64,000 nucleotides of DNA from Diplodia intermedia (Eukaryota > Ascomycota > Dothideomycetes > Botryosphaeriales > Botryosphaeriaceae): the NCBI GenBank assembly GCA_021495925.1, contig JAKEKT010000095.1, positions 80,320 through 144,319 on the forward strand. The letters are read 5' to 3'. This document shows, piece by piece, positions 34,016-44,679 of the stretch (its first letter is position 1; each line of letters starts with the position of its first letter). The translations under genes and the position numbers were made by a program. The notes beneath the pieces are model-generated. The model had not been told where the DNA came from and did not search any database. It was given only the letters and a program-made list of their open reading frames with translations.

Positions 34016-34135
34016 TACCACCGCGGCGAGTCACGAAATGGCGAGCAGGGCCATTGGCTCTGCAAGGCACAGTCTTCTCCACCATGAAGGGCCTCCCGAC
34101 TGTTGAAGCTGGTGCTGTCTTAGTCTTGCCGTCTG

Positions 34136-34141
34136 TATAAA
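34136..34141 (+). promoter_or_regulatory. TATA box of the mucin gene
   Basis: TATAAA, 95 nt before the ATG at 34231. A consensus TATA at this distance is uncommon in the window and suits a strongly or conditionally expressed gene. Confidence 0.6.
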
Positions 34142-34230
34142 GCGTTTTGGGTGCCGCTCCCAGTTGCCTCTTCACCGACGTCGACACTGACGCTCCTTGA
34201 TCGTACTTGAGCATTCGCCATTCGTTTTGA

Positions 34231-37200
34231 ATGCTCAGTATGCTGTTCGCTCGCTCCCCTCTCGCGGCTTTGGCCGTCAGCCTTTCATTTGCTGTGACCG
34301 ATGCTGCCGTTGCAGACCGGCGGAGTCCGGCGCCTGCGGGCCTGAGAAAGGGCTTCCTGGACTACCTCAACCTCTTCGGAAAGCGTCAGGACGACTTCTG
34401 CGTACCGTCGAACGACTACTATCAGATTCTCTCCACCCACACATCTGCTCCTGAACTGTGTGCAACTTTGCTTGGACGGCCCACCGACACCAGCCATGTC
34501 GTTGTCACCCCTGTTACGTACGTCAATCAATCAATTCGGTGCCGTGTTCCTCTTGACTGATCCACAAGGCAGCACTGTCACCCACGCCACCTCTACTCGT
34601 GTCGCCACCGTGAATAACATTGTCAGCGTCACTGTTACCAGTACCAGCACAGTTACGCCAGAATCGCTTGCCGCAAGAGCGCCGGAGCCTACACCAGGCC
34701 CTGAACTTGCGAAGCGACTAGCCAATGCTGAGGCCATCAGCAAGTTCATAAGACAGATCGAAGAGAGCTCTTCGTTTGACTCCACTGCCACCGCTTTGCA
34801 GCTAATCAGCTCTGGGTTGTCGAGTGCTTGTGACTGCCTTGGCCTGCCGACGCCAGCAACCACCACCCAGACTCTGTCTGGTCCTCCCAACGTGCGTTCC
34901 CCGGACATCTCAAAACGTGTGCGAGGCTGATTGTCAAGCAGTCAACAGTTACGGTCGCTGCTTTTGCAAGGACAACGAAGACTTCAAACAGCAGTATCGT
35001 CTTCAGGGAGGTCGTGACAGTCACAGCTGGCCAAGAGCCCAGTTCGGAGGGTGCTAGCGCTTCCGCCACTGCCACCCCCACCGGGTCCGTTTCTGCTCCC
35101 ATCGGAGAGGGTGTTAGCTGCCCGGCGGATGCCGAAGCAGTGAAAAACTATAAGCTTGGCAGCCAGACTTACGCTTACCGGATCCACTGCGGCCTGGACT
35201 TCACCGATAACAATGTCATTGATCAGCCCGCTGATGACGCGGCTGAATGTGCAGCTCTTTGCTCAACGTACACCCAGGCAGCCGGCGCTACCGTCTGCGA
35301 GGGATTCGTTTTCAGGGACAATCGTTGCTACTTGAAGAGGAGTATCAGCAACTCCAAACCCGTCGAATCCCCTGGCACTGTTTCCGGCGAACTGCTCCGC
35401 ATAGGCGCATTCCCCAACTCGGAAAGTGTGTCTTTCACGTCTGCCCCATCCGACGTAACGCTCAAGACCACGTCCGTCTCGCTCTCGACAACCTCTGCAA
35501 TCCCCCAGTGCGGCCCTGGTGACTCCACCGAAAGTGCGTCGTCGACGTACTTCTCCACCATGTACACGGATGCCGGCGGTACTGTACACATGTCTTGGAC
35601 GTCCCAATATGCTTACGCCGCGACAAACCAGCGAGTGTGCACGTACAACAACACTGAAGTGTACACAAACACCAACCTCATTACCGTCCCTGCAACTACG
35701 ATTGTGAGCACCGTGACCACGACTGGAACCGTGACCAACATCAAAACCTTTACCTCGGCTGGATCAGTTATCATTGAGGCCTCTGGGGGAACAGTCTACG
35801 CTCCCGGCGCAACGGCTACCGCAAGTGGCCTAGCAACCTCTACTCGCTCCCGCACGATCCTTGTCCCCCCGGCCGCCACGGCCCTTAGAGGAGAGTTCAA
35901 CTCGACTATTGTTTCGGGTGGCACGACTCTTGTTGAGGAGTACACGTACAGTTCTACCTCAGTCAGCCTTGTGACCGTCATTGAAGCTACCTCGACTTTC
36001 AACGCAACGGGGGGTTCGGACGTCTCTGCCCCTGAGACCACACTCACAACGACTTCGACCGGCACTTCGGTCATTTCCGGAGACACGACCCAGGTGGTGT
36101 CCACGCTCACTTCGACTGAAACGAGCGGCGCCGGGGCGTCTGCGCCAAGCAACTCGACGGTTACAACGACAACTACTGGCACTACGGTCATCTCCGGTTC
36201 AACTACGGAGGTGGTCTCTACGCTCACTTCAATTGCCACGGGCGAGTCTTCGGACCTGGCTGCCAGCGGGTCGACTACCGCGACTGGTGGTTCCAGCGAA
36301 TCTGCGCCGAGCAATTCGACAATCACATCAACGACCGTTGATACTACAGTTGTTTCTGGCGTAACGACGGTGCTGACCTCCGCTATCACTTCGACCGCAA
36401 CTGGCGGATCTGGCGAATCTGCGCCGAATGAGTCAGCGACTACAACCACTACGGAATCACTGAGCAACACTCAAGGTGACCGAACCGGCACGGGTGCGAT
36501 TGAGTCTAGTGCTACGAGCAATTCAACCGCCACAGGCGGCTCATCCGAGTCGGGCCCAGCTCCTGCAACTCAACTCACTGTGAGCACCTCGATCACCGTA
36601 GTGACGTCCAATGTGTCAACTTCCACGTCTACTGGCGCTGGCGGAGAGACTGTTGAAGTTCCCAGCGAGACTGTCTTGACTTCGTCTTCCTTTATTGTCG
36701 TCTCCAGCCGAGTCGGCGAATCGAGCGCAACGGCAACGGGTGGCTCAACCGAATCGGCTCCTGGCAGCGCGTCGCCTTCGAATTCGACGGCAACAGGCGG
36801 TAGCACTGCCAGTGGACCCACCTCAGAGACGACAGCGGTGTCCGCTAACTCGACCGCGGCTGGCAGCGGCACGGAATCCGCGCCGGCCTCAGCTTCGGGA
36901 TCCTTTACTTTCAGCGGAGACTCTGGGTCCCGGACTGGAACCTTCGTGACGACCTCCACCAGTGGCTCCCTTACGACCGTCATCACGTACACGAGCGTTG
37001 TCCCTGATACCAACGCAACGACCACGACCGTTTCCACAACAGCCTCGTCTAATGTAACGTCCACGGCAGTTTCGGACTCGCTGAGCAGCACTGAAGGCGC
37101 TCGGACGGGCACGGCAATGACAAGCGGTGAATCAAGCGTATCAGCTCCTTCAAGTGGCCTCCCGACTCTGTCCTTGAATGCAACTACCACTTCAACCGAG

Positions 37201-40200
37201 ACTTTGACCAGCACTGGAGGTGAAGAGACCGGCACTGCCACAGCAAGCGGTGCTTCAAGCGGACTTCTTACTCTCTCCTCCAACGTGACCACCACCTCGA
37301 CTGAGACTTTGACCAGCACTGCCACAACAGGCGGTGAAGTGAGCTCACCAACCGCTTCTAGCGGGTTCCCTACGCAGTCTTCAAATGGCACTACTACGGG
37401 TGAGTCCCTCAGCAGTACGGAGGGCGGGCGGATTGGCAGTGCAACAACAAGCGGCGGATCCAGCTTGACAGCTCCGTCCAGTGGACTTCCTGTTCTTTCC
37501 TCCAACGGAACCACCACTTCAACCGAGACCCTGAGTGGTACGGAGGGCCCGCGCACCGGGACTGCAGGCTCTTCTCTCTCGGCTCCTTCGAGCAGCCTTC
37601 CCGGACCTTCGTCCAATGCGACGACTGCTACCGGATCTCTTAGCAGCACCGCTGGTGGACCTACCGGCGAGGCAACCTATGCGCCGCCTCCCTCGAGTGG
37701 AGTTCCTACAGGCTCGGCGAACGGAACTGTTCCAGCATCGGAGTCTTTGAGCACATCTGCAGGACCTCGCTCCGGCGCTGCTACTACGGGAGGTCCTTCG
37801 AGTGGATATCCTACTGGCTCGTCGAACGGAACTGTGCCAGCATCGGAGTCTCTGAGTACATCTGCAGGCCCTCGCTCCGGCGCGGCTACTACAGGAGGTC
37901 CCTCCAGTGGCTTTCCCTCGAGCTCGCCCAATGGCACCGTGACAGCCACTGAGAATTTGAGCACATCTGCAGGCCCTCGCTCGGGTGCTGCTACTACGGA
38001 AGGACCCTCGAGTGGCTTCCCCTCGAGCCCGTCGAATGGCACTTTGGTCGGCACTGGCGCCACTGCGCTGCTGCCGCACGCCACTGGACCCAACTCGACG
38101 GCGTCTCTCTCCACCTCTGAAGGCCCTCGAAACGGTGCCGCTTCTACCACGACTACGACAACGGAGACGAGCGGAGCTAGCAGTGGTGCTCCGGCTCCTT
38201 CATACAACTCAACTATTGTTGGTCCGTCGTATGGTGTTCCAGAAGAGTCACTCTCAAGTACCTCAGGCGCGCGGATTGGAACTGCCTCCGAGTCGGTCCC
38301 GCTTGGAACCGGAAGCAGCGGCTTCCCAGTGCCATCCGCAAACGCGACCACTACAGCTGCGGTGGGTACCGCTCCTTCAGCCACGTCCGCACCTGGGAAC
38401 TCAACCATCCCAGCCGGGACGGCATCTGAGGGTCAACGCACTGGTAACGTCACAACCACCACCACATCCGTCACGTCAACTGCGCCCGCCGCAAACTCTA
38501 CCTCAATTTCGGGCACTGGGCCCAGTTCCCCTGCCAACTTGACTGCTCCTGTCTCTGGCACGGCTCCTTCAGGAGCTGCTCCTACCTATGCTAGTGCAAA
38601 CGGAACATCTGCTCTGGGAACAGGGTCGAGCTTACCTGCTAACGCAACTGACTCCTTGTCGAGCACCCAGGGTGACCGCAACGGAGCCTTCTCCACAACC
38701 TCCCTCTCGGGAACTGCTCCCACGGCCTTCCCTGGAGCAAACTCAACTCTGCCAAGCGGGAGAGGTACTGCGCCAATACCCAACACGCGTCTGCGACCCT
38801 CGTCTCTGGGCACTGCTGCCACGTATGCCTCTGCAAACTCGACCTTGCCCACTGGCACTGGACCTTCTAGCGGATCGATCCCTAGCTCCTCAGCGAACTC
38901 GACTGAAACTTCTACTATGCCCTTGGTCACTGGCCCCAGCAGTGGAACGCCTGTCAATTCAGCCAACTCGACTGCCCCTGCAGGCACCGGCCCGTCGAAT
39001 AGCATTGCTACACCGTCTGCGAACTCTACCGAGTCTTTCTCGAATACCCAGGGCGACCGTAATGGAGCCTTCTCTACTACTGCACCCCTGGCTACTGGTC
39101 CCAGCAGTGGATCTCCTGTTAACTCGGCTAACTACACTGCACCGGTGGGCACAGGTGCTTCAAGCATTCCAACACAGTCGGCAAACTCTACCGAGTCTTT
39201 CTCAAACACCCAGGGTGACCGTAATGGAGCTTTCTCTACTACTGCCCCCCTAACTACTGGTCCCAGCAGTGGATCCCCCGTTAACTCAGCCAACTACACT
39301 GCACCCGTGGGCACAGGTGCTTCAAGCATTCCAACACAGTCGGCAAACTCCACCGAATCTTTCTCGAACACGCAGGGTGACCGCAATGGAGACTTCTCAA
39401 CCACGCTCCTTGGCACGGCTCCGAGCAGCGGTGCGCCTGTGAACTCGGCTAACTCAACTACTCTCCCGGTTGCCACAGGGGCAACGAGCGGTTTCCCCGC
39501 GCCATCTGCCAATGCCACGGTGCCGTTTCCGAACACCGGTCTGAACACGGGAAGCTTCCCTACTTCCACCCTCGTGGGCACTGGCCCGAGCAATGTTCCT
39601 TCGAACACAGCCAATGGCACTGCTCTCCTTGGTGCCAGTGCGTCGACTGGCTTCCCGTCGTCATCAGCCAACGCTACTACGTCGCCTTCAAGTACAGAAG
39701 GTGCCCGCAATGGTGAAGCTACAACAGCTTTGCCGAGCAGTGGCAGTCCAGTCCCTTCTCTCAACGGCACCCTGTCCGCATTCCCGACGGCCCCAAGCTC
39801 CTCGTGCGTTGACTCAACGGTTACCTTGCCGGCCGTCACAGTGACTGCTACAGTTACCCAATATGCATCAACCGTATCTGTCTGTGCCAGTGACTGCGTC
39901 TCTTCACCCTCTACCTTCTCGACAGGGACCATCTCCACCACATCTACCTTAACTTCAACATCAACTTCGTCCGAGACAGCCACCGAGACGTCCACCATCA
40001 CGGTACCCTCCCCGTCCGAATCCTCGACCGCGACAGCCGTCTTGCCGGCAACCACAAACACCGAGAGCACCGAAGCCCCCGGCACAGCCAGCAACGCCAA
40101 CCGCTTCGGCAGCTTCTCCGAGGAGGAGACCAGCACCGCCGCGCCGCCGTCCACAACATCGACATCGACCTCGGTAGTCGTCGCCTCCGCCACCACGACC

Positions 40201-40279
40201 ACCTCGACCAGCGTCGAGGCGCGACCCACCTACGAGGCGCCGCCGCCCCCGTACGCCAAGCGCGACGTCCAACAACAAG

Positions 40280-40319
<40 letters not shown>

Positions 40320-40848
40320 GAACCTCCTGCACAACGCCCAATTCACCGCCTTCAACTCCCTCTCGGACCCGACGGCGTGGAAGACTCACACGGAGAACGA
40401 CTCGCTGATCTTCGCGGTGCCGCAGCCGCAGCCGCACTCGGCCGCGTCGGGCTCGAGCGGCAGCACGGGCGGCGGCGGCGTCAACGTCATCAGCCAGGAG
40501 CCGGGCGCGGTGCTCGAGCTGAGCCAGACGCTCGCGGCGGCGGCGATCCAGCAGGGCGCCGAGTACGTGGCGCACGTGTCGGCGAGCCAGACGGACGCGG
40601 GCCGCGCGGCGTGCGAGATCAAGGTGTTTGTCGGATCCCGCGCCGTCGTCGAGGCCGTGCCCGGCGACGAGGAGGCCACCTTCACCGGCGGCTGGTCGCC
40701 GGGCGTCATGGAGGACGTCGCGCACGAGGGCACGCCGTTGACGGTGAGGGTCGGCCCGTGCAGGGGCGTCGATGGCGTGGTGAGCATCAAGGGGTTGCGG
40801 TTTGAGAAGAAGCGCAAGACGGCGGCGGAGGAGTTGAAGAGGGTGTGA
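34231..40848 (+). CDS. Giant secreted Ser/Thr-rich mucin with PAN-like and C-terminal jelly-roll-like domains
   Basis: Exons 34231-34517, 34573-34891 and 34942-40848 give 2,170 aa. A signal peptide (MLFARSPLAALAVSLSFAVTDA) is followed by a dibasic site (FGKR, residues 49-52) and a Cys-containing head; exon 2 ends in a helical stretch closed by SSACDCLGLP. Next is a Cys-rich PAN/apple-like domain (from about 35120: SCPADAEAVKNYKLG, HCGLDF, CAALC, CEGFVFRDNRCYLKR). About 1,450 residues of Ser/Thr/Gly/Pro/Ala mucin with many N-x-S/T sites follow, with two sets of near-identical tandem repeats and about 15 copies of a motif S-[LF]-S-x-[ST]-x-G-x-R-x-G. Then come another dibasic site (YAKR), a polyQ linker and a last domain of about 150 residues (NLLHNAQFTAFNS to VSIKGLRFEKK) with a beta-rich, carbohydrate-binding-like pattern. 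There is no GPI signal. It is extracellular or wall-associated; I infer adhesion or surface coating. No orthologue is recognised. Confidence 0.87.
37741..38055 (+). repeat. 105-bp tandem repeats inside the mucin
   Basis: Three units start at 37741, 37846 and 37951, each 35 codons, with the core LSTSAGPRSGAATT followed by PSSG and an S-NGT segment. High similarity at DNA level suggests recent unequal exchange and length variation between strains. Confidence 0.85.
39028..39351 (+). repeat. 162-bp tandem repeat (two copies) inside the mucin
   Basis: Two near-identical 54-codon units at 39028-39189 and 39190-39351 encode TESFSNTQGDRNGAFSTTAP and then a TGPSSGSPVNSANYTAPVGT stretch. A third copy begins at 39352 and diverges after about 15 codons. 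The sequence preceding 39028 is an older, diverged copy. Confidence 0.88.
40270..40320 (+). repeat. CAA trinucleotide repeat encoding polyQ linker
   Basis: Sixteen Gln codons, nearly all CAA and interrupted by one GAA, lie in frame directly after the dibasic YAKR of the mucin and before its C-terminal domain. It is likely length-polymorphic. Confidence 0.9.
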
Positions 40849-43800
40849 GTGGGTGAGTGGAGATGATGCTTTTGCTTGGGGGGGGCCCCGCGAATGGTCT
40901 TTGCTTGATGCGAGATGGATGGGTCCCCCAAGTGCAATGTTGTTGCTGCTGTTGTTACTGTTGGCTGACCTCGCTCGTTTTTCTTTGCTTTTTTTCCTCT
41001 TTTTTTTTCTTCCTGTCCTCTTTATTCCGGACATCCCCATCATCATCATGACACACTTGCATCATTTCCTCTTTTGGTTCGTATTTCGTAACGCTCATTC
41101 ATACAGTATCGGCAACAGCAAATGAAAACGCCTTCTGCTGTCTTTGTTGCAGAAGAGAGGAGGATCCGAGAAACAGACATTGGAGAAATACTCTTGTTTG
41201 TTTTTATTCTTTTCTTTTACTTCGCGTTGGACGGTCCACGCGAGATGGAAAATGACCTACAAAAAACAATCTTCTCAAACGCCAATTTAGTCTCTTGTCT
41301 GGGTAGCATAATAGGAGTCCATCATTCTCTTCATCTGACCCCGAGTAACCTGAACCAATGGAAGTTGAACGTACATTGTAGGCGTGAAGTTACACCAATG
41401 CTCGCCTTTCCCCAAACCCTCATTTCCACTTGACCCTTGTCGTGTACCTAACCAATCTAATCTAAGCAACACATCCGTGCCTTGCATAACGCGTCTCTCC
41501 GGCGTCGGGGTCGCGTCATTCCAAATCCACTTCCGGCGCGAGTGCACGCGCGCCGACCACGAGGGAAAGGAGCTGAAACACTGGCATTCAAGGATCTACT
41601 GTAACGTGAGGGGTACAGAGCAGCTGTCTCTGGTCCCGAGCACATGACCACATTCCAAGGCATCTTCCGAGAGAGGGGATCAAGGGTGCGTGCGGCCCTT
41701 GCCGAAACCCGGGAAGTTGGGCTGGTAATCGATAAACGATCACAAGGGAGAGCGCCCACGTCCAGATAGGGTTATGCAGGGGAGAAGTAGGTGGTAGGGC
41801 TGATCTGATCGGCCTTCGATCACGCCCTTTCCCTCGGGCCCTTCTCTTCATCTCTCCCCTGCTCGGGCCTGCGTTAGCTCAACGGTGGCGGGTACCTTGC
41901 TAAGTATGTAGGACGGGCGGGGGCGGAGCGGGACGCAAAGGCGGGGGGCCACGGGTCGGATCGGCTTGTTGGACGAAAAAGTCCGGGAGCGGCGGGAGGA
42001 GCCCATAGGCTGCGCTCCGATTTAGGTGTTGATCGGGTCGATCACGCGGCTGAGAAGTGAGGGAAGGTGATGGTGGCTGCGGCCGGCGCGACAGATCGGC
42101 GAATGAGGTAGAGGTGTGGGTGCCGCTTTGGGCCTGCACGCGCTCGATTGGGCGATCTAATACGTGGGTGGAGGGCTGCAGAGCGCCTAAGCGTCCACTT
42201 TGCCCTTGCGATGGCCACCCGGTAAGGGACGTGAGAGCGGGTCTGCCGGGGATTGATTGGCTGGTGGCGGGATGTTGTGAACGTGGACAAGTGAAATGCT
42301 AGTGTGGTTAGGACGCAAGTGTGGTTGGTAAGTTGATGTAGATTCGATAGCGTATAATGCACAAAGGTGGTATACGCGTTTGCTTTTTACCGGGGAAACC
42401 CTGCCCACCAAGATGCCATGTTTACGTTCAGTCTTCCACAGAGGTAGGGGCCCGTCGTTACTCGTCACTTCAGCAAAGCTGGATAGCCCCACTCAAGAGT
42501 GGGCACGAGACTGACTCAAGGTCGTGGACTGGTGGAAAATTGTCCCAAGTGCTACGGTATGGCGGGCAAGTGTCGGTTAGGGGTGTGGTGGAAAGGCGGA
42601 CGTGCATGTGGCACGGACAAGAGGCACAGCCACCGACAGGGCCAGCATTGGCTATGGGACGTCAGTTCGAAAAGCATTGGGTGGAGGTGGTTTGAGAAGT
42701 TTAATGAGAAGCAGTGTGAGGTCAAGCGTCAACTCACGAAGTATTGGCTACGAAGGGCCCATGGAACGGCTTGCCGCTGGGATGAGGCAGACGACTGCAG
42801 AACGCGCATGATGGTTACACGAGACTTGACACATATCCATCCGCACGCTGATGTGTGTCATCTCGTGCTATGCGTGGTCTCTGGTCTGGTCCGGTGTCGA
42901 GAGCTGGAATGGACCCCGGCGGCGGGCGTTCATTGGCTGCGGCGCGTACTTTTCAGGCAGCTTCCCTGCTCCTCCCACACAGATGAATGGCTGGCCGCGG
43001 CGCTCCTGTCAACTGGATTGGGGCAGTGCTAAGCGCTGAGGGACGCCTCGGAGAGTAGGCACAGGTTTGCTGCACATGCTGGGCACATAAAGAGAGAGGC
43101 GGCCGCCGGTCCGGCGCGCAGGAACAGCGGCCCAGCGCTTCACCACGACCACGAAAACACGAGATAATCGACGCCCCGAAAAGAGCCTGGGAGGGATCGG
43201 GATCCTGCCAGCCCATTCACGCAGATTGGGCGCAGCACTGGGGTCGAGGGGATCAACAGCGGACGAGGGCCACTCAGCGGCCGCCACGTAGACGGCGCAC
43301 TAAAAGGCTGCTCGACATCGGCGCAGGCTCGACCTGAACGAACGATGCTCAGCGACGGAGAGACTCTGCGAGACTGAAAAGAGCAGTGCTGGACTCCCAC
43401 TTTCGAGTGCGGCCTCCCGGCTTGCGGTTCTAGGCAGGTGCGAGCTGGCGCGCCCCGACTGAGAGATTGACGGCTGACTTCGCCTCCAGGAACCAGCGGC
43501 CGCCCGAACGAGCGCACCCGGACGCGACACGCCGCCGCCGCAGCAGCAGCGGCACACGGCCAGGCCAGATCGATCCGGGCTCGCCGCCGGCCAGTGCTCG
43601 GAGCGCGGCAGCCGCACGGTGCGGCGGGCCGGCGCGAGGCGCAGGTACACAGCGACAGGCGGCTTCGGCGGCGCAGCGCGGCGCAGAGCGGTGCGGGCGT
43701 GGGCGCGGGCGTGGAGAGCGGCGCTGGCGATGGTGACGGCGGCGTCGAGGTCGCGGCGGAAGTCGCGGGCGAGGTGGGGGCCGCCCGATGCGGGCTAGCG

Positions 43801-44334
43801 CCCGGTCACGTGGAGCGCTTTTCTCCACATCACTCGACCTCGACCCTCTGACCGACCTCTTCCTCCCACACTCCGCCCCCCCTCGGCGGGCGTCTGAAGG
43901 CTCATCAGATTCCATCGCCGCCGGGCTCTCCCGGCCTCAATCCACGCGTGCGGCGCGCCGCCTCGGCCGTGCGCGCGGCGTCTACGGCTTCCCGGCTGCT
44001 TCTATTTTGGCTACGCGACTCGCCTGGATTGGACGGCGCCAGCCCCAACTGATCACTCAGCGGCTACACCCTGCCTATCATTTGAAGGAAAGAATGCATT
44101 CGTCCACTATCCGCTACTCGTAATACATGAAGGGAGGCGGCTACCCTGAAGAGGCCTCATGAGCTACCCGCCAGCCGAACCCTCCGCGCGCTTCCAGACA
44201 ATTTTGCTGCTGCCGACAAACGAGTGGATCCCGTGTGATCCCAGAGACAAGAAGAAACAATCCAGACGCCTAACAAACGAAACGCTAGAGATGAACGCTC
44301 ACTGCTCGCCCGCCCGGCGCCAAAGTCATTCGCC
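40849..44334. other. Gene-free interval, left part
   Basis: These 3.5 kb lie downstream of the mucin. Frames of up to about 180 codons exist, but they overlap on opposite strands and show no domain, signal peptide or splice support. The 41820-43900 stretch is G+C-rich. A tRNA-like A-box at 41875 has no matching B-box. Confidence 0.5.
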
Positions 44335-44679
44335 TCAGTGGCCGCTGCCGATGCCCTGGAGGCGCTTGTTGCGCTCGCAGCTGAGGTCGTAGATCTCCCT
44401 GTCCAGGGACCCGATGATGTCCATTGACTTCTCAATTGACGCCTTGAACTTGCCGCCCTCGCGCTGCCACCGGTTGATCCGTTCCACCTCGGCTGCGCGC
44501 CGGCGCATCTTGGTGTCGATCTTCTCGCACAGCTTGCACTTCTGGCTCACCGGCACCGTCGTCATGATCAGCTTCATGCCGCACGTTTCACCAATGCGGT
44601 ACTCGCGGTTGCAGTGCTGGCGGAAGTGTCCCCACTTCCAGTCGCCACAGGCAAAGCGGTGCTGGTCGAAGAAGCACAT
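44335..44679 (-). CDS. Small Cys-rich protein, 114 aa, possibly zinc-binding
   Basis: One coding exon from ATG at 44679; an in-frame TGA two codons upstream fixes the start. The first half has seven cysteines and three histidines (MCFFDQHRFACGDWKWGHF, HCNREYRIGETCG, QKCKLCEKID), which suggests bound zinc or a disulfide-rich fold. The second half is a charged amphipathic helix (RRRAAEVERINRWQREGGKF) and a further helix (SLDREIYDLSCERNKRLQG). It resembles a family of unnamed Pezizomycotina proteins seen with this head, but I cannot name it or give a function. Upstream on the same strand are two good candidate 5'-UTR introns: 44763-44700 (GTAAGG donor, GGCTAAC branch site, TTAAG acceptor) and 44876-44822 (GTGAGC donor, TTTCAG acceptor, 55 nt). 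This suggests transcription starts near 45000-45100, where the sequence is pyrimidine-rich. Confidence 0.75.
   Translation of the reverse strand: MCFFDQHRFACGDWKWGHFRQHCNREYRIGETCGMKLIMTTVPVSQKCKLCEKIDTKMRRRAAEVERINRWQREGGKFKASIEKSMDIIGSLDREIYDLSCERNKRLQGIGSGH

Larger units (their letters stand above)
33112..34230. other. Divergent promoter region of LAMTOR1-like and mucin genes
   Basis: This 1.1-kb stretch is very G+C-rich from 33150 to 33700. It holds a hairpin at 33997-34015 and a TATA box at 34136, both on the mucin side. A 209-codon plus-strand frame at 33314-33943 is Pro/Ala/Arg-rich without domain features and is read as a G+C artefact. Confidence 0.5.

Noticed and set aside
37741..39351. 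CRISPR-like regularly spaced repeats
   Set aside because: The repeats are in-frame coding units of a secreted eukaryotic mucin, without spacers or Cas genes.
41875..41885. tRNA A-box-like TAGCTCAACGG
   Set aside because: No GGTTCGA-type B-box within 80 nt and no cloverleaf can be drawn.
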